Shown piece after piece: positions 1 through 7,188 of a stretch of 14,054 nucleotides of DNA. This DNA comes from Nitrospirota bacterium (GTDB lineage: Bacteria; Nitrospirota; Nitrospiria; Nitrospirales; Nitrospiraceae), in contig JACQCB010000083.1 in assembly GCA_016201805.1 (NCBI GenBank), positions 1 through 14,054 of the forward strand, written 5' to 3'. The position numbers and the translations under genes are program-made. Position 1 is the stretch's first letter, and each line of letters opens with the position of its first letter. The notes below the pieces were generated by a model that was given only the letters and a program-made list of their open reading frames with translations, searched no databases and was not told the DNA's origin.

Positions 1-1
1 C

Positions 2-865
2 AGCCACGGGTTCATGGGTGAATACCGCAGTTCCAGCTTTTCCGTCTCCGTTTCGCCGATTGCCACCGAGCCGGACACCGGCGGCATGCAGCGGGATTCC
101 TGGTATGCCATCCAGCGCAAGTTTGGGCGTCTGGCCAGTCCGGAGTCGGTCGGGCAGGAGGCGGCGCGGCGCACGTTGCGTCGCCTGGGGGCGAGGAAAA
201 TTTCCACCACCAGGGCGCCGGTGATTTTCGACCAGGAGACGGCGGACAGCCTCCTCGGGCATCTCTGCGGGGCGGTCTCCGGCTATGCGTTGTACAAGGG
301 CACGTCCTTTCTGATCGGGCAACTCGGCAAGCCGTTGGCGCCGGCCTGGGTGACGATCTATGATGACGGCCGCATGGTCGGCGGCTTGGGGTCGCGGCCC
401 TTTGACGGGGAAGGGCTGGCGACGGGAAAGACCACGGTGGTCGAGCGGGGCCTGCTGACCAGTTACTTGCTGGACACGTATTCGGGACGAAAGCTGGGTC
501 TGCCCTCGACCGGCAATGCATCCCGCAGCGTGGGTGAGGGTCCCTCGGTGGGGCCGACCAATTTTTATTTGGCGCCAGGCTCGTCCACTCCCGCTGAGAT
601 CATCCGATCCGTCCGCCAAGGGCTCTATGTCACCGAGTTGATCGGCTTCGGTGTGAACATGGTGACGGGCGATTATTCGCGCGGGGCTGCCGGGTTTTGG
701 ATTGAGAACGGCGAGTTGGCCTATCCCGTGGAGGAAATCACGATTGCCGGCAATCTGAAACAGATGTTCGCCGATATCGAGGTGGTGGGCACCGATCTGG
801 AGTTCCGCGGGCGCATCGCCAGTCCCACGGTCAAAATCCGTGAGATGACGATTGCGGGAAACTAA
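2..865 (+). CDS. pmbA: TldE/PmbA family metallopeptidase-like protein (5' end outside window)
   Basis: The reading frame is open from the first full codon (base 2), so this is the C-terminal ~287 residues of a protein usually about 450 long; the ATG at 14 is internal. The text follows PmbA/TldE closely: an opening SHGF, then ARRTLRRLGARK, APVIFDQE, a GHL...AVSG stretch, RKLGLPSTGNAS, and the C-terminal signature GDYSRGAAGFWIENGE (about 668-715) followed by EITIAGNLKQM. In E. coli, TldE pairs with TldD, which carries the HExxxH zinc site, to degrade flexible peptides and process microcin B17 and CcdA; TldE itself lacks that site, and none is visible here. tldD may lie just upstream, outside the window. 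The secreted PEBP gene starts 22 bases after the stop, so the two are probably co-transcribed. Family assignment is very secure; the substrate here is unknown. Confidence 0.95.
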   Translation, partial: SHGFMGEYRSSSFSVSVSPIATEPDTGGMQRDSWYAIQRKFGRLASPESVGQEAARRTLRRLGARKISTTRAPVIFDQETADSLLGHLCGAVSGYALYKGTSFLIGQLGKPLAPAWVTIYDDGRMVGGLGSRPFDGEGLATGKTTVVERGLLTSYLLDTYSGRKLGLPSTGNASRSVGEGPSVGPTNFYLAPGSSTPAEIIRSVRQGLYVTELIGFGVNMVTGDYSRGAAGFWIENGELAYPVEEITIAGNLKQMFADIEVVGTDLEFRGRIASPTVKIREMTIAGN

Positions 866-887
866 GACGGTAAGGAGAGGACACGCT

Positions 888-1445
888 ATGCGATGCGCAT
901 GGTTCTCGGTTCTTCTGGCGATGGTGGTGGTGCTTCCTGCCGTAAGCTTCGCAGCCGACTTTCGGCTGACCAGTCCCACGATCAAGGACCAAGGCACCAT
1001 CGGCAATGAGCACGTCTACAACGGGTTCGGATGCAGCGGCGGCAATGTGTCGCCGGAACTGCGATGGGAGCAGGCGCCCAAGGAGACCAAAAGTTTCGCC
1101 GTGACGGTCTATGATCCTGATGCGCCGACCGGAAGCGGCTGGTGGCACTGGATCATCTTCAACATTCCTCCAAGCGTCACCTCGCTGCAAGCGGGCGCTG
1201 GCAAGCCGGACGGCGGGGGCGCGCCCCAAGGCAGCATACAGAGCATGACCGATTTCGGTCAGTCAGGCTACGGCGGCCCTTGCCCTCCGCCGGGCGATAA
1301 ACCCCATCGGTATGTCTTCACCGTGTACGCGCTGAAAGTGGATCGGCTTCCTTTAAAGAAGGAGGCGTCGGGCGCGATGGCGGGCTTCTATCTGAATCAG
1401 AATGCGTTGGGGAAGGCGTCCCTCACGGCCAAGTACGGCCGGTGA
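888..1445 (+). CDS. Secreted YbhB/YbcL family PEBP (Raf kinase inhibitor-like) protein
   Basis: A 185-residue protein. The ATG at 888 is chosen because AAGGAGAGG (872-880) sits 7 bases upstream and because it begins directly with a signal peptide: basic MRCAW, a hydrophobic core to about residue 19, and likely cleavage near SFA-ADF at residues 22/23. A TTG at 852 would put the signal behind 12 extra charged residues and overlap the previous gene. PEBP landmarks are present: YDPDAP (75-80), WWHW (85-88), GPCPPPGDKPHRY (130-142) and a C-terminal LGKASLTAKYGR. This fold has a small anion- or ligand-binding pocket; bacterial YbhB/YbcL members are usually about 150-180 residues and mostly of unknown role. 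The signal peptide places this one in the periplasm. The name 'Raf kinase inhibitor-like' reflects fold homology, not function. It sits between tldE and a frameshifted small gene on the same strand. Confidence 0.93.
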   Translation: MRCAWFSVLLAMVVVLPAVSFAADFRLTSPTIKDQGTIGNEHVYNGFGCSGGNVSPELRWEQAPKETKSFAVTVYDPDAPTGSGWWHWIIFNIPPSVTSLQAGAGKPDGGGAPQGSIQSMTDFGQSGYGGPCPPPGDKPHRYVFTVYALKVDRLPLKKEASGAMAGFYLNQNALGKASLTAKYGR

Positions 1446-1484
1446 GACTTTCGGACTTTGCGACGTGGCCATCAGGGAGTGTCC

Positions 1485-1846
1485 ATGCCATTGAACGTTG
1501 AAGACGGCCGGCGTATGTTGCAGCTCATCACGTCTCGCTATGACCAGCGGGAGTGGCGGAAAAAGATCGAAAAGACCCTGAGCCTTCCGGCGACGGGCGT
1601 GAGCGATAACGTCCAGCGCGCAATCTTTCTCTACCTGAAGCACGGGCTCAAGGCCTACAAGTCCCGACGGTCAAGGAGGACGTGGCGAGCCTCGGGGTGG
1701 ACCCAGGCCAGGCCGTGGATACGGCCTGGTGGGATGAGATGCTGGTGGCGTGGTTTGAAGAGCCGGAAGCCGAAGCAATAGAAGCCGAAGGGGCCGAAGA
1801 GCCTCAACCCGCCGCAGACAGCAAGGGGCAATCAACCGAGGCCTGA
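1485..1846 (+). CDS. Small conserved-looking protein of unknown function, interrupted by an apparent -1 frameshift
   Basis: Not recognised. The ATG at 1485 has AGGGAG 5 bases upstream (1474-1479) and begins MPLNVEDGRRMLQL. For about 59 residues the protein is ordinary, helical and basic, ending near YLKHGLKAYK (about 1661). Beyond that, the same frame becomes implausible (runs of Arg and Trp, AGG/AGA codons) and stops at 1779-1781. The frame starting at 1664 instead reads PTVKEDVASLGVDPGQAVD, then TAWWDEML and an acidic Glu/Ala/Pro tail, ending at TGA 1844-1846 with codon use like its neighbours. One added base in the CCC at 1663-1665 would join them as KSPTVKED, a protein of about 120 residues. 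No classic slippery heptamer is present. So this is either a sequencing or assembly error at a C run or a real recent mutation. As deposited, the unshifted product is 98 residues (1485-1781). No signal peptide or membrane segment is seen. Confidence 0.7.
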
Positions 1847-1919
1847 GCGGCCAGCGGTTCGTTCCCTCTCGCTATGTGAGTTGTCCCACCTCGCCACCCG
1901 GAGGATATGTTCGATTCCT

Positions 1920-2564
1920 TCACGAGCCAAACAGATCCATCTGCGCCGGTTGGCATTCGGCGGATGTTGCAGACGCGGAGGGTTGGGCCGGCTGGCCAGG
2001 TGGCGCGGGGGTGTTCAATTGGTCGAGGTAGGCCTTCAGCTTCCGGAAATCCTCATGCAACGGTTCCCTGAGGTTGCCTTGGTGTAGAGCGGCGGCCGGG
2101 TGCAGCAGCGGAAAGACGACGAAGTCCTTCAGACGGATCGCCTGGCCGCGTATTTTCGTGATCCCCACCTTCTTTTCCAGGATGGTCTGCGTGGCCCAGT
2201 TGCCGAGCGTGCAGACCAGCTTCGGTTTGATCAGGTCGATTTGCTGCAGAAGAAATGGCTTGCAGGTCTCCACTTCATCCGGCTCCGGATCCCGGTTGTC
2301 AGGCGGCCGGCATTTGATCACATTGGCGATGTAGATTTCGGCCCGTGAGAGACCGGCCGACTGGAGCAAGTCGTTCAGCAGCTTGCCGGCCGCGCCGACG
2401 AAGGGTTCCCCCTGTCGGTCCTCGTGAAAGCCGGGGGCTTCGCCGACGAACATGACGGCGGCCTTGGGATTGCCTGTGCCGAAGACAACTCGCGATCGGC
2501 CCAGACCGGACAATTTGCAGCGCTGACAGCCGTGAAGCGATTCGCCCAGTTCCTGGAGCGTCAT
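1920..2564 (-). CDS. udg: Type 4 (family 4) uracil-DNA glycosylase, 4Fe-4S
   Basis: A 214-residue enzyme that removes uracil from DNA as the first step of base-excision repair. Four cysteines in the family 4 pattern, C13, C16, C85 and C101, would hold a [4Fe-4S] cluster. GEAPG (41-45) with the following FVGAAGKLL is the motif A region, and HP (155-156) lies in the leucine-rich motif B loop. NVIKCRPPDNRDP is typical of the family. The catalytic core ends near residue 185; a disordered Pro/Ala/Ser linker follows, then QMDLF (208-212) and GS at the very end, which resembles a bacterial sliding-clamp-binding pentapeptide. The gene is convergent with the frameshifted gene and has its own promoter-like sequence (2606-2634). 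The start lacks a strong ribosome-binding site (only GAG some 8 bases upstream), but no longer start exists in frame. Confidence 0.95.
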   Translation of the reverse strand: MTLQELGESLHGCQRCKLSGLGRSRVVFGTGNPKAAVMFVGEAPGFHEDRQGEPFVGAAGKLLNDLLQSAGLSRAEIYIANVIKCRPPDNRDPEPDEVETCKPFLLQQIDLIKPKLVCTLGNWATQTILEKKVGITKIRGQAIRLKDFVVFPLLHPAAALHQGNLREPLHEDFRKLKAYLDQLNTPAPPGQPAQPSASATSAECQPAQMDLFGS

Positions 2565-2605
2565 GGAAGTGCTCGATATGGTGATGATCTGCGAATCAGC
2601 ACCGC

Positions 2606-2634
2606 ATCTTAGTCGCCGGTCGAAAACTTGTCAA
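2606..2634 (-). promoter_or_regulatory. Sigma-70-type promoter for the uracil-DNA glycosylase gene
   Basis: On the minus strand a perfect -35 TTGACA (2629-2634) is followed by exactly 17 bases and TAAGAT (2606-2611, four of six matches to TATAAT). Transcription would start near 2599, giving a leader of about 35 bases to the ATG at 2564. This suggests that the glycosylase is transcribed separately from the protease gene upstream of it. Confidence 0.6.
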
Positions 2635-2659
2635 CGACGAAGGAAGAGGGAGAGGGCCG

Positions 2660-3862
2660 TTAGAAACTCGTTTCGATGTTGCTCGGCTCCGTCGTGCCTC
2701 CATCGATGCGCCAGCTCAGTGGACGGAATTCCACTCGCTCCGGGCCCCTGGGTTGGCCGGGTGTCATCTTCGGATGCGGGCGTTCCTCCAGTGTGACGGT
2801 GAGGAGGCGGTAGGCTCCGTCACGCTTGATCTTCAGGTCGATTGTTTGCCCGACCTTCAGACTTTTGAACACGGTGACATATTGCTCGGGCGACTTGACC
2901 TCGAACCCGTTCACCGCGACGAGGATGTCCCCGCCCAAGATCCACGGGTCCCCGTTGACGGCGACGTTCAACTCTCCGCCCCTCAGGCCGATCTTTTCTG
3001 CGGGGCTGCCTGTGGCGACGCCTGCCACCAGCAATCCCTTGGACATCGGCAGTGCGAACAAATTGATGATGTCGTCGGAGAGGAGCCTGCCTGTGATGCC
3101 GAGCCACGGTCGGATGACGCGGCCTTGGGCCCGCAGCTCGGCCATGACCGATTTGGCGGCGTTGATCGGGATTGCGAACCCGATGTTCTGCGCGCCGGCC
3201 AGGAGCGCGGTGTTGATGCCGATGACGCGCCCCTCCGTGTCCACCAAGGGCCCGCCGCTGTTGCCGGGGTTGATGGCGGCGCTGGTCTGGATCACCCGGT
3301 CCTGGATCAGCGTGGCGGTTTCCGGTGTGGACCCGAAGCCGCTGATGACGCCGGTGGTGAGGGCATAGCCCAAGCCGAACGGGTGTCCGATCGCCAGGAC
3401 CTTTTGGCCGACTTCGATCTGGTCCGAATTGCCCAGGGCAGCGGTGGCGTGGCGACCGGGGGGGAGAACGACGTGCAACAACGCCAGATCCGTGATCGGA
3501 TCGCTGCCGACGATCTCCGCGGGTAAGCGCGCGCCTTCGTACAGCGTGACGAAAACTTTCGTGGCGCCTTCCACGACGTGGGCATTCGTCACAATCAGGC
3601 CCTGCTCGTCCAGTAACAGGCCCGAGCCGATGGCGTTGGTTCCGCCCGTGATCGTCTGCCCGGCCGTCTGATTGCCGCCGAGGTTGGCCGAGGTGATGAA
3701 GACGGTGGCGGGCGCCACTTTCTTGTAGGCCCGGACGGTGTTTTCTTGCTCCGTGTCTTTGGGCGAGGCGGCAGCCTGGGCCATGCCGGCCGGTCCGATC
3801 ATCGCCCACAGGGTCAGGCCGAGTGCGAGTCGGTGGAACTGGTTCGATAGGGGTCTTGTCAT
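2660..3862 (-). CDS. Periplasmic S1C (DegP/HtrA-like) serine protease with one PDZ domain
   Basis: A secreted quality-control protease. With the ATG at 3862 it is 400 residues and starts with a signal peptide (MTRPLSNQFHR, a hydrophobic stretch, likely cleavage around AQA at 28-30). An ATG at 3904 would add 14 residues before the signal; it has AGGA 9 bases upstream, against AGGAA 11 bases upstream for the chosen start, so the start is not certain. The trypsin-like domain carries the triad His95 (TNAHVV), Asp125 (DPITDLALL) and Ser202 (NPGNSGGPL). A single PDZ domain runs from about 251 to 357 and includes GLRGGELNVAVNGDPWILGGDI, split here only by its length, as in HtrA-like proteases with an extended carboxylate-binding loop. 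A proline-rich tail of about 40 residues follows. The gene lies 136 bases after hpnE (94 with the longer start) on the same strand and may be the last gene of that operon, though no shared function is evident. Confidence 0.94.
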   Translation of the reverse strand: MTRPLSNQFHRLALGLTLWAMIGPAGMAQAAASPKDTEQENTVRAYKKVAPATVFITSANLGGNQTAGQTITGGTNAIGSGLLLDEQGLIVTNAHVVEGATKVFVTLYEGARLPAEIVGSDPITDLALLHVVLPPGRHATAALGNSDQIEVGQKVLAIGHPFGLGYALTTGVISGFGSTPETATLIQDRVIQTSAAINPGNSGGPLVDTEGRVIGINTALLAGAQNIGFAIPINAAKSVMAELRAQGRVIRPWLGITGRLLSDDIINLFALPMSKGLLVAGVATGSPAEKIGLRGGELNVAVNGDPWILGGDILVAVNGFEVKSPEQYVTVFKSLKVGQTIDLKIKRDGAYRLLTVTLEERPHPKMTPGQPRGPERVEFRPLSWRIDGGTTEPSNIETSF

Positions 3863-3998
3863 GGCGCGTGGCGTTCCTGTCGTGTCGGCGCGAGGCTGCC
3901 TCATGCGTTATCGTCCTGATGAGGCCGGGACTTGAGGAAAATGTCTGGCGAGGCCGGAGGATCGGGCGGAATCAGCGATTGTGCGGCAAGGGGCTGCG

Positions 3999-5348
3999 CT
4001 AGGGGGTGCCCGTCTGCTTGGCCTGAATCGCCTTGGCGCAGAGGGTTCCGCTCAGGATGGCGCTTTCCAGCGTGGCAGGAAGGCCGGTATCGGTCCAATC
4101 TCCGGCCAGGAATAAGTTGGGAAAGGGGCTTTGCTGGAGCGGCCGCAATGCAGCCGTTCCTGCTCCAGTCGACAGGAAGGCATGAGGCTGTCTGACGATC
4201 CGATAGTCCTTGGCTCCGGCGACACCGGCCGAGGGGAACGCGGTGACGACTTCTTTCAGGGCCAATTCGAGCAGTTCTTGATCGGGGCGAGCCAGCAAAT
4301 CCGGTCTGCCGGTGGCGGTGAGCGAGACACGGGTCTGCCGGTCTGCCGATTCTCCTTCGGCCCGGCAGACGAGCCAATGAAAGGGGCGTTCCGCCAGCAG
4401 CAACACGTGGGGAGCCGGCACCGGCTGGTTCAGCCAGAGGTGGACCGTCAGTGCAGGTGTGTCGGTCAGCTTGGTGAGATGTTGAAAGTAGGCAAAGCGG
4501 GTCAAGGCTCGTTCCGGCAGGAGCGGGGTCAGGTGCCGGTGCGGAAGCGCCGCCACGTACCAATCCGCCGTGAGCATGCCTCCTGACCGGAGTTGTACGC
4601 CGGTGATACGGTGGGCATCGAAGCGGAGGTGCTCCACCGCCGTGTCCAGCCTCAGGAGGACTCCTGCTTGCAAGAGTTTCTCGTGGGCCGGTTCCAGAAA
4701 GAGCGGGCGGAGATCGCAGTCTGGTATTGCCAGGCCGGCATGGCGGCGGGCCGTCAGAAAGCACCGGGTCAAGGTGGCGATCAGGATGGCCGCCGAGATG
4801 TTCGTGAGGCCGTTGCCGACCAGAAAGTGCGCCAGCGGATTCCAGACGTGATTGGCGGCGTCTGTCGATTGACCGCTCTCGGTCAGCCATGCGGCGGCAG
4901 TGCGGTGTTCTAAATCGGCTGGCAGCGGGGGATCGCCTTCCCAGGTCCGTTCAAGCAACATGAGCAGATGCCATCGATCGCGACGCGACAGCCCGTGAAA
5001 GAACGCGAGCCCCAGGATCGTGTGAAATGGCGCCGGCAGCAGGGGGCGGGGCCATCGGACCCTGCGGGCTGTTCCCGATGCGCCACTGTCCGGCAGGCGA
5101 AATTCGAGGCGCAAACGGTTCGAGAACGAAACGTGCGATGCCGTCCCCAAGGTCTGAAGCAACGAAAGGGTGGCCTGCTGGTAGCCCAGAACGACGACGG
5201 GAAGGGTTTCGGTGTCGGATTGCAGGAGCCGGCCCCCCAGCTCGCTGCCCTGGTCCACGAGCGTCACGGCATAGCCCTGCGCGCTCAGCCGTAGGGCGGC
5301 GGTCAGCCCGGCAAGGCCTCCCCCGATGATGAGGACCTGACGCTTCAT
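3999..5348 (-). CDS. hpnE: Hydroxysqualene dehydroxylase HpnE
   Basis: A 449-residue flavoprotein of the amine oxidase/phytoene desaturase superfamily. In the HpnCDE route it reduces hydroxysqualene to squalene, the precursor of hopanoids. The N-terminus is an FAD-binding Rossmann fold: IIGGGLAGLTAAL (GxGxxG at 9-14), then VDQGSELGGR (31-40). The C-terminus has the matching FAD motif FLAGDWTDTGLPATLESAI. It starts 17 bases after the hpnD stop, in the order typical of hopanoid clusters, which separates HpnE from other desaturases. The start is the ATG at 5348; upstream there is only a weak ribosome-binding site, so translation may be coupled to hpnD. No signal peptide or long membrane segment is seen; the enzyme probably acts at the inner face of the membrane where its lipid substrates lie. 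HpnC, which supplies its substrate, is absent from the window. Confidence 0.93.
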   Translation of the reverse strand: MKRQVLIIGGGLAGLTAALRLSAQGYAVTLVDQGSELGGRLLQSDTETLPVVVLGYQQATLSLLQTLGTASHVSFSNRLRLEFRLPDSGASGTARRVRWPRPLLPAPFHTILGLAFFHGLSRRDRWHLLMLLERTWEGDPPLPADLEHRTAAAWLTESGQSTDAANHVWNPLAHFLVGNGLTNISAAILIATLTRCFLTARRHAGLAIPDCDLRPLFLEPAHEKLLQAGVLLRLDTAVEHLRFDAHRITGVQLRSGGMLTADWYVAALPHRHLTPLLPERALTRFAYFQHLTKLTDTPALTVHLWLNQPVPAPHVLLLAERPFHWLVCRAEGESADRQTRVSLTATGRPDLLARPDQELLELALKEVVTAFPSAGVAGAKDYRIVRQPHAFLSTGAGTAALRPLQQSPFPNLFLAGDWTDTGLPATLESAILSGTLCAKAIQAKQTGTP

Positions 5349-5365
5349 GAACGGTGCACCGGCTT

Positions 5366-6250
5366 TCAGTCTCCGCGAGGACAGGACGGCAGCAGGGATC
5401 GAAGCCAGACTCCGGTTGCGATCGCCATGCGATAGGGGGGAGCCAAGCTGATGCGGGGGCCGAAGACCCGGTAGTCGGACGTTTCGATGCGGTCCAGGAT
5501 GCGTCGGTAGATGCCGCGCATGATTTCGGCCACGGTCAGGGCGCGGCGGTCGGCGGGTGGCAGCCGCTCCGCGGCACTCCGTGCCTTGGCGTAGAACTCG
5601 CGGGCTCGCGCCGATTCGAACTGCATCAGATCGAGAAAACGCGGCGAATAGGTCCCCGTCAGGAGATCTTCTTCATGGTAGCCGAAACGGGCGAGGTCTT
5701 CCTGCGGCAGATAGACCCGCCCGCGCTCCGCGTCCGATCTCAGATCCCGCAGAATGTTGGTCAACTGGAATGCGAGGCCCAGATTGACGGCGTACTCCTT
5801 CGCCAGCAGGGACCGGGTGCCGAAGACTTTCAGGCAGATGAGGCCCACGATTGAGGCGACCCGGTAACAATAGAGGTAGAGTTCGTCGAAGGTCGCATAG
5901 CGGGCGGTCGTGAGGTCCATCTCCACGCCCGCGATGAGTTCGGCAAAGTACTCCTGCGGGATGGCCAGGCGCCGCGCATGTTCGGCCAAGCTGATCGTGA
6001 CGGGGTGGGTCGGCGACCCGCCGTAGGCGGCGGCCAGTTCTTCCCGCCACCGCTGGAGCGCCTCGCGCGGATCGCTGCCGGGCGGGGCGTCGTCCACGGC
6101 GCTGTCCACCTCGCGGCAGAAGGCGTAAACGGTGTACATGGCGGCGCGGCGCGCGTGCGGCAGGAACAGAAAGGAGTAGTAAAAGTTGCTTCCGCTCTGT
6201 TTGGTCACGGCTTCGCAGTAGGCTTGTGCTTCAGTTGGCGTCATGGTCAT
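5366..6250 (-). CDS. hpnD: Presqualene diphosphate synthase HpnD
   Basis: A 294-residue head-to-head prenyl transferase joining two farnesyl diphosphates into presqualene diphosphate. The two aspartate-rich Mg-diphosphate sites are visible: EVDSAVDD (D49 and D53) and NILRDLRSDAERGRVYLP (D169 and D173). Other family marks are SGSNFYYSFLFLP near the N-terminus and the YCYRVASIVGL helix (128-137). The ATG at 6250 starts inside the stop of the cobalamin-binding gene (ATGA, 4-base overlap), so translation is probably coupled; upstream start codons would add a stretch that is only that gene read in another frame. HpnD is favoured over HpnC by sequence character and by immediate linkage to hpnE. A plain bacterial phytoene synthase is less likely, because HpnE follows directly. 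Confidence 0.92.
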   Translation of the reverse strand: MTMTPTEAQAYCEAVTKQSGSNFYYSFLFLPHARRAAMYTVYAFCREVDSAVDDAPPGSDPREALQRWREELAAAYGGSPTHPVTISLAEHARRLAIPQEYFAELIAGVEMDLTTARYATFDELYLYCYRVASIVGLICLKVFGTRSLLAKEYAVNLGLAFQLTNILRDLRSDAERGRVYLPQEDLARFGYHEEDLLTGTYSPRFLDLMQFESARAREFYAKARSAAERLPPADRRALTVAEIMRGIYRRILDRIETSDYRVFGPRISLAPPYRMAIATGVWLRSLLPSCPRGD

Positions 6251-7188
6251 GAGGCACGGTGATTGCCGGAGGGCATGTGTTCCACTCCCGGCGGCAAGGT
6301 GGCGCCAAACAGCGAGGGGTGGCAGAGCGCTGCCAACATGGCCACTCCTTCCACGAGGCGCGGGCCGGGCCGGCTGAAGTAGGAAGAAGCGTCTACGGCA
6401 AAGACGCGGCCGTTCCGCACCGCCGGGATCGTTGCCCAACCGGGCCACCGGGATGGAACCGCCAGGCGGTCCAGCTCGCAAAGGGCCTTGGCCGCAGAGA
6501 ATCCACAGGGCATCATCACCAAGACGTCCGGCGCAGCGGCGAGGACCTGTTCCCAGGCGATGTGCTTGGACGGGGCGCTGCCGGTTCCGATCGGGTCCAG
6601 ACCCCCGGCCCAGGCCACCATCTCCGGAACCCAGTGGCCGGCTGCGTAGAGCGGATCCAGCCATTCGAGGCAGACGACCGTCGGCCGTTCCTGCGCCGTG
6701 GCGACCCGCTCGTGGATGGACTGTAGTCGCGCGCGCAGCGTCGTCGCCAGCGTGAGGGCTTCCGGCTCTCGTCCCGTCGCGCCGCCGATCCGCTCGACGT
6801 CGGCCAGAACGTCATCCAGACCGGTGGGGTTCAGCGTCAAGAGTCGCGGCTCTTTAGGGAGGGCGGCGATGGCGCGCTGCAATTGGCTTGGCGTGATGGC
6901 GCACACCTGACACAAGTCCTGGGTGATGACCAGATCCGGCTGCGCGCGACTGAAGAGGGACTCGTCGAGGGCGTAGAGGCGGTCGCCGTTTTCCAGCGTC
7001 TCGCGTACGCGGCGGTCGATCTCGCGACTGGTCGCCTGAGCGGTATCGATGGCGGCCCGTACCAGGACCGGCTTGTGCCGTATTTCCTGGGGGTAGTCGC
7101 ATTCGTGACTGATGCCGACCAAGTCGTCGGCCAGCCCCAGCGCCGCCACGATTTCCGTGGCGCCAGGCAACAGGGAGCAGATTCTCAT
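6247..7188 (-). CDS. Cobalamin-binding protein (BtuF-like periplasmic-binding fold) without signal peptide
   Basis: A 313-residue helical-backbone metal-receptor protein of the BtuF/FhuD type. It opens directly with the first beta strand of the fold, MRICSLLPGATEIVAALGL, leaving no room for a signal peptide. This is typical of a branch annotated as cobalamin-binding protein. Other landmarks are ISHECDYP (26-33), LVITQDLCQVCAI (87-98, with C93 and C96), VVCLEWLDPLYAAGHWVPE and the C-terminal RPGPRLVEGVAML. The start at 7188 has AAGGA 8 bases upstream and overlaps the HAD stop by 4 bases (ATGA). No permease or ATPase gene (BtuC/BtuD) is nearby. Classical BtuF delivers vitamin B12 to BtuCD from the periplasm; a cytosolic homologue must do something else, perhaps B12 storage or delivery, but that is inference. 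The link to the hopanoid genes is by operon only. Confidence 0.85.
   Translation of the reverse strand: MRICSLLPGATEIVAALGLADDLVGISHECDYPQEIRHKPVLVRAAIDTAQATSREIDRRVRETLENGDRLYALDESLFSRAQPDLVITQDLCQVCAITPSQLQRAIAALPKEPRLLTLNPTGLDDVLADVERIGGATGREPEALTLATTLRARLQSIHERVATAQERPTVVCLEWLDPLYAAGHWVPEMVAWAGGLDPIGTGSAPSKHIAWEQVLAAAPDVLVMMPCGFSAAKALCELDRLAVPSRWPGWATIPAVRNGRVFAVDASSYFSRPGPRLVEGVAMLAALCHPSLFGATLPPGVEHMPSGNHRAS

Noticed and set aside
1655..1680. Programmed -1 frameshifting in the small gene
   Set aside because: No X XXY YYZ slippery sequence is present, tRNA re-pairing at TCC would mismatch, and the SD-like AAGGAGG is downstream rather than upstream.
1907..2071. A 54-codon plus-strand ORF after CGGAGG near 1907
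   Set aside because: It runs antisense through the 3' end of the glycosylase gene, the spacing to the ATG is only 2 bases, and the product is composition-biased.
3901..4890. A 329-codon minus-strand frame overlapping hpnE
   Set aside because: It is the same strand in another frame, full of Arg, Pro and His. The hpnE frame carries both FAD motifs.
6251..6664. An N-terminal extension of HpnD by 138 codons
   Set aside because: It is only the cobalamin-binding gene read out of frame. The ATG at 6250 with the ATGA junction and family length of 294 residues fits HpnD.
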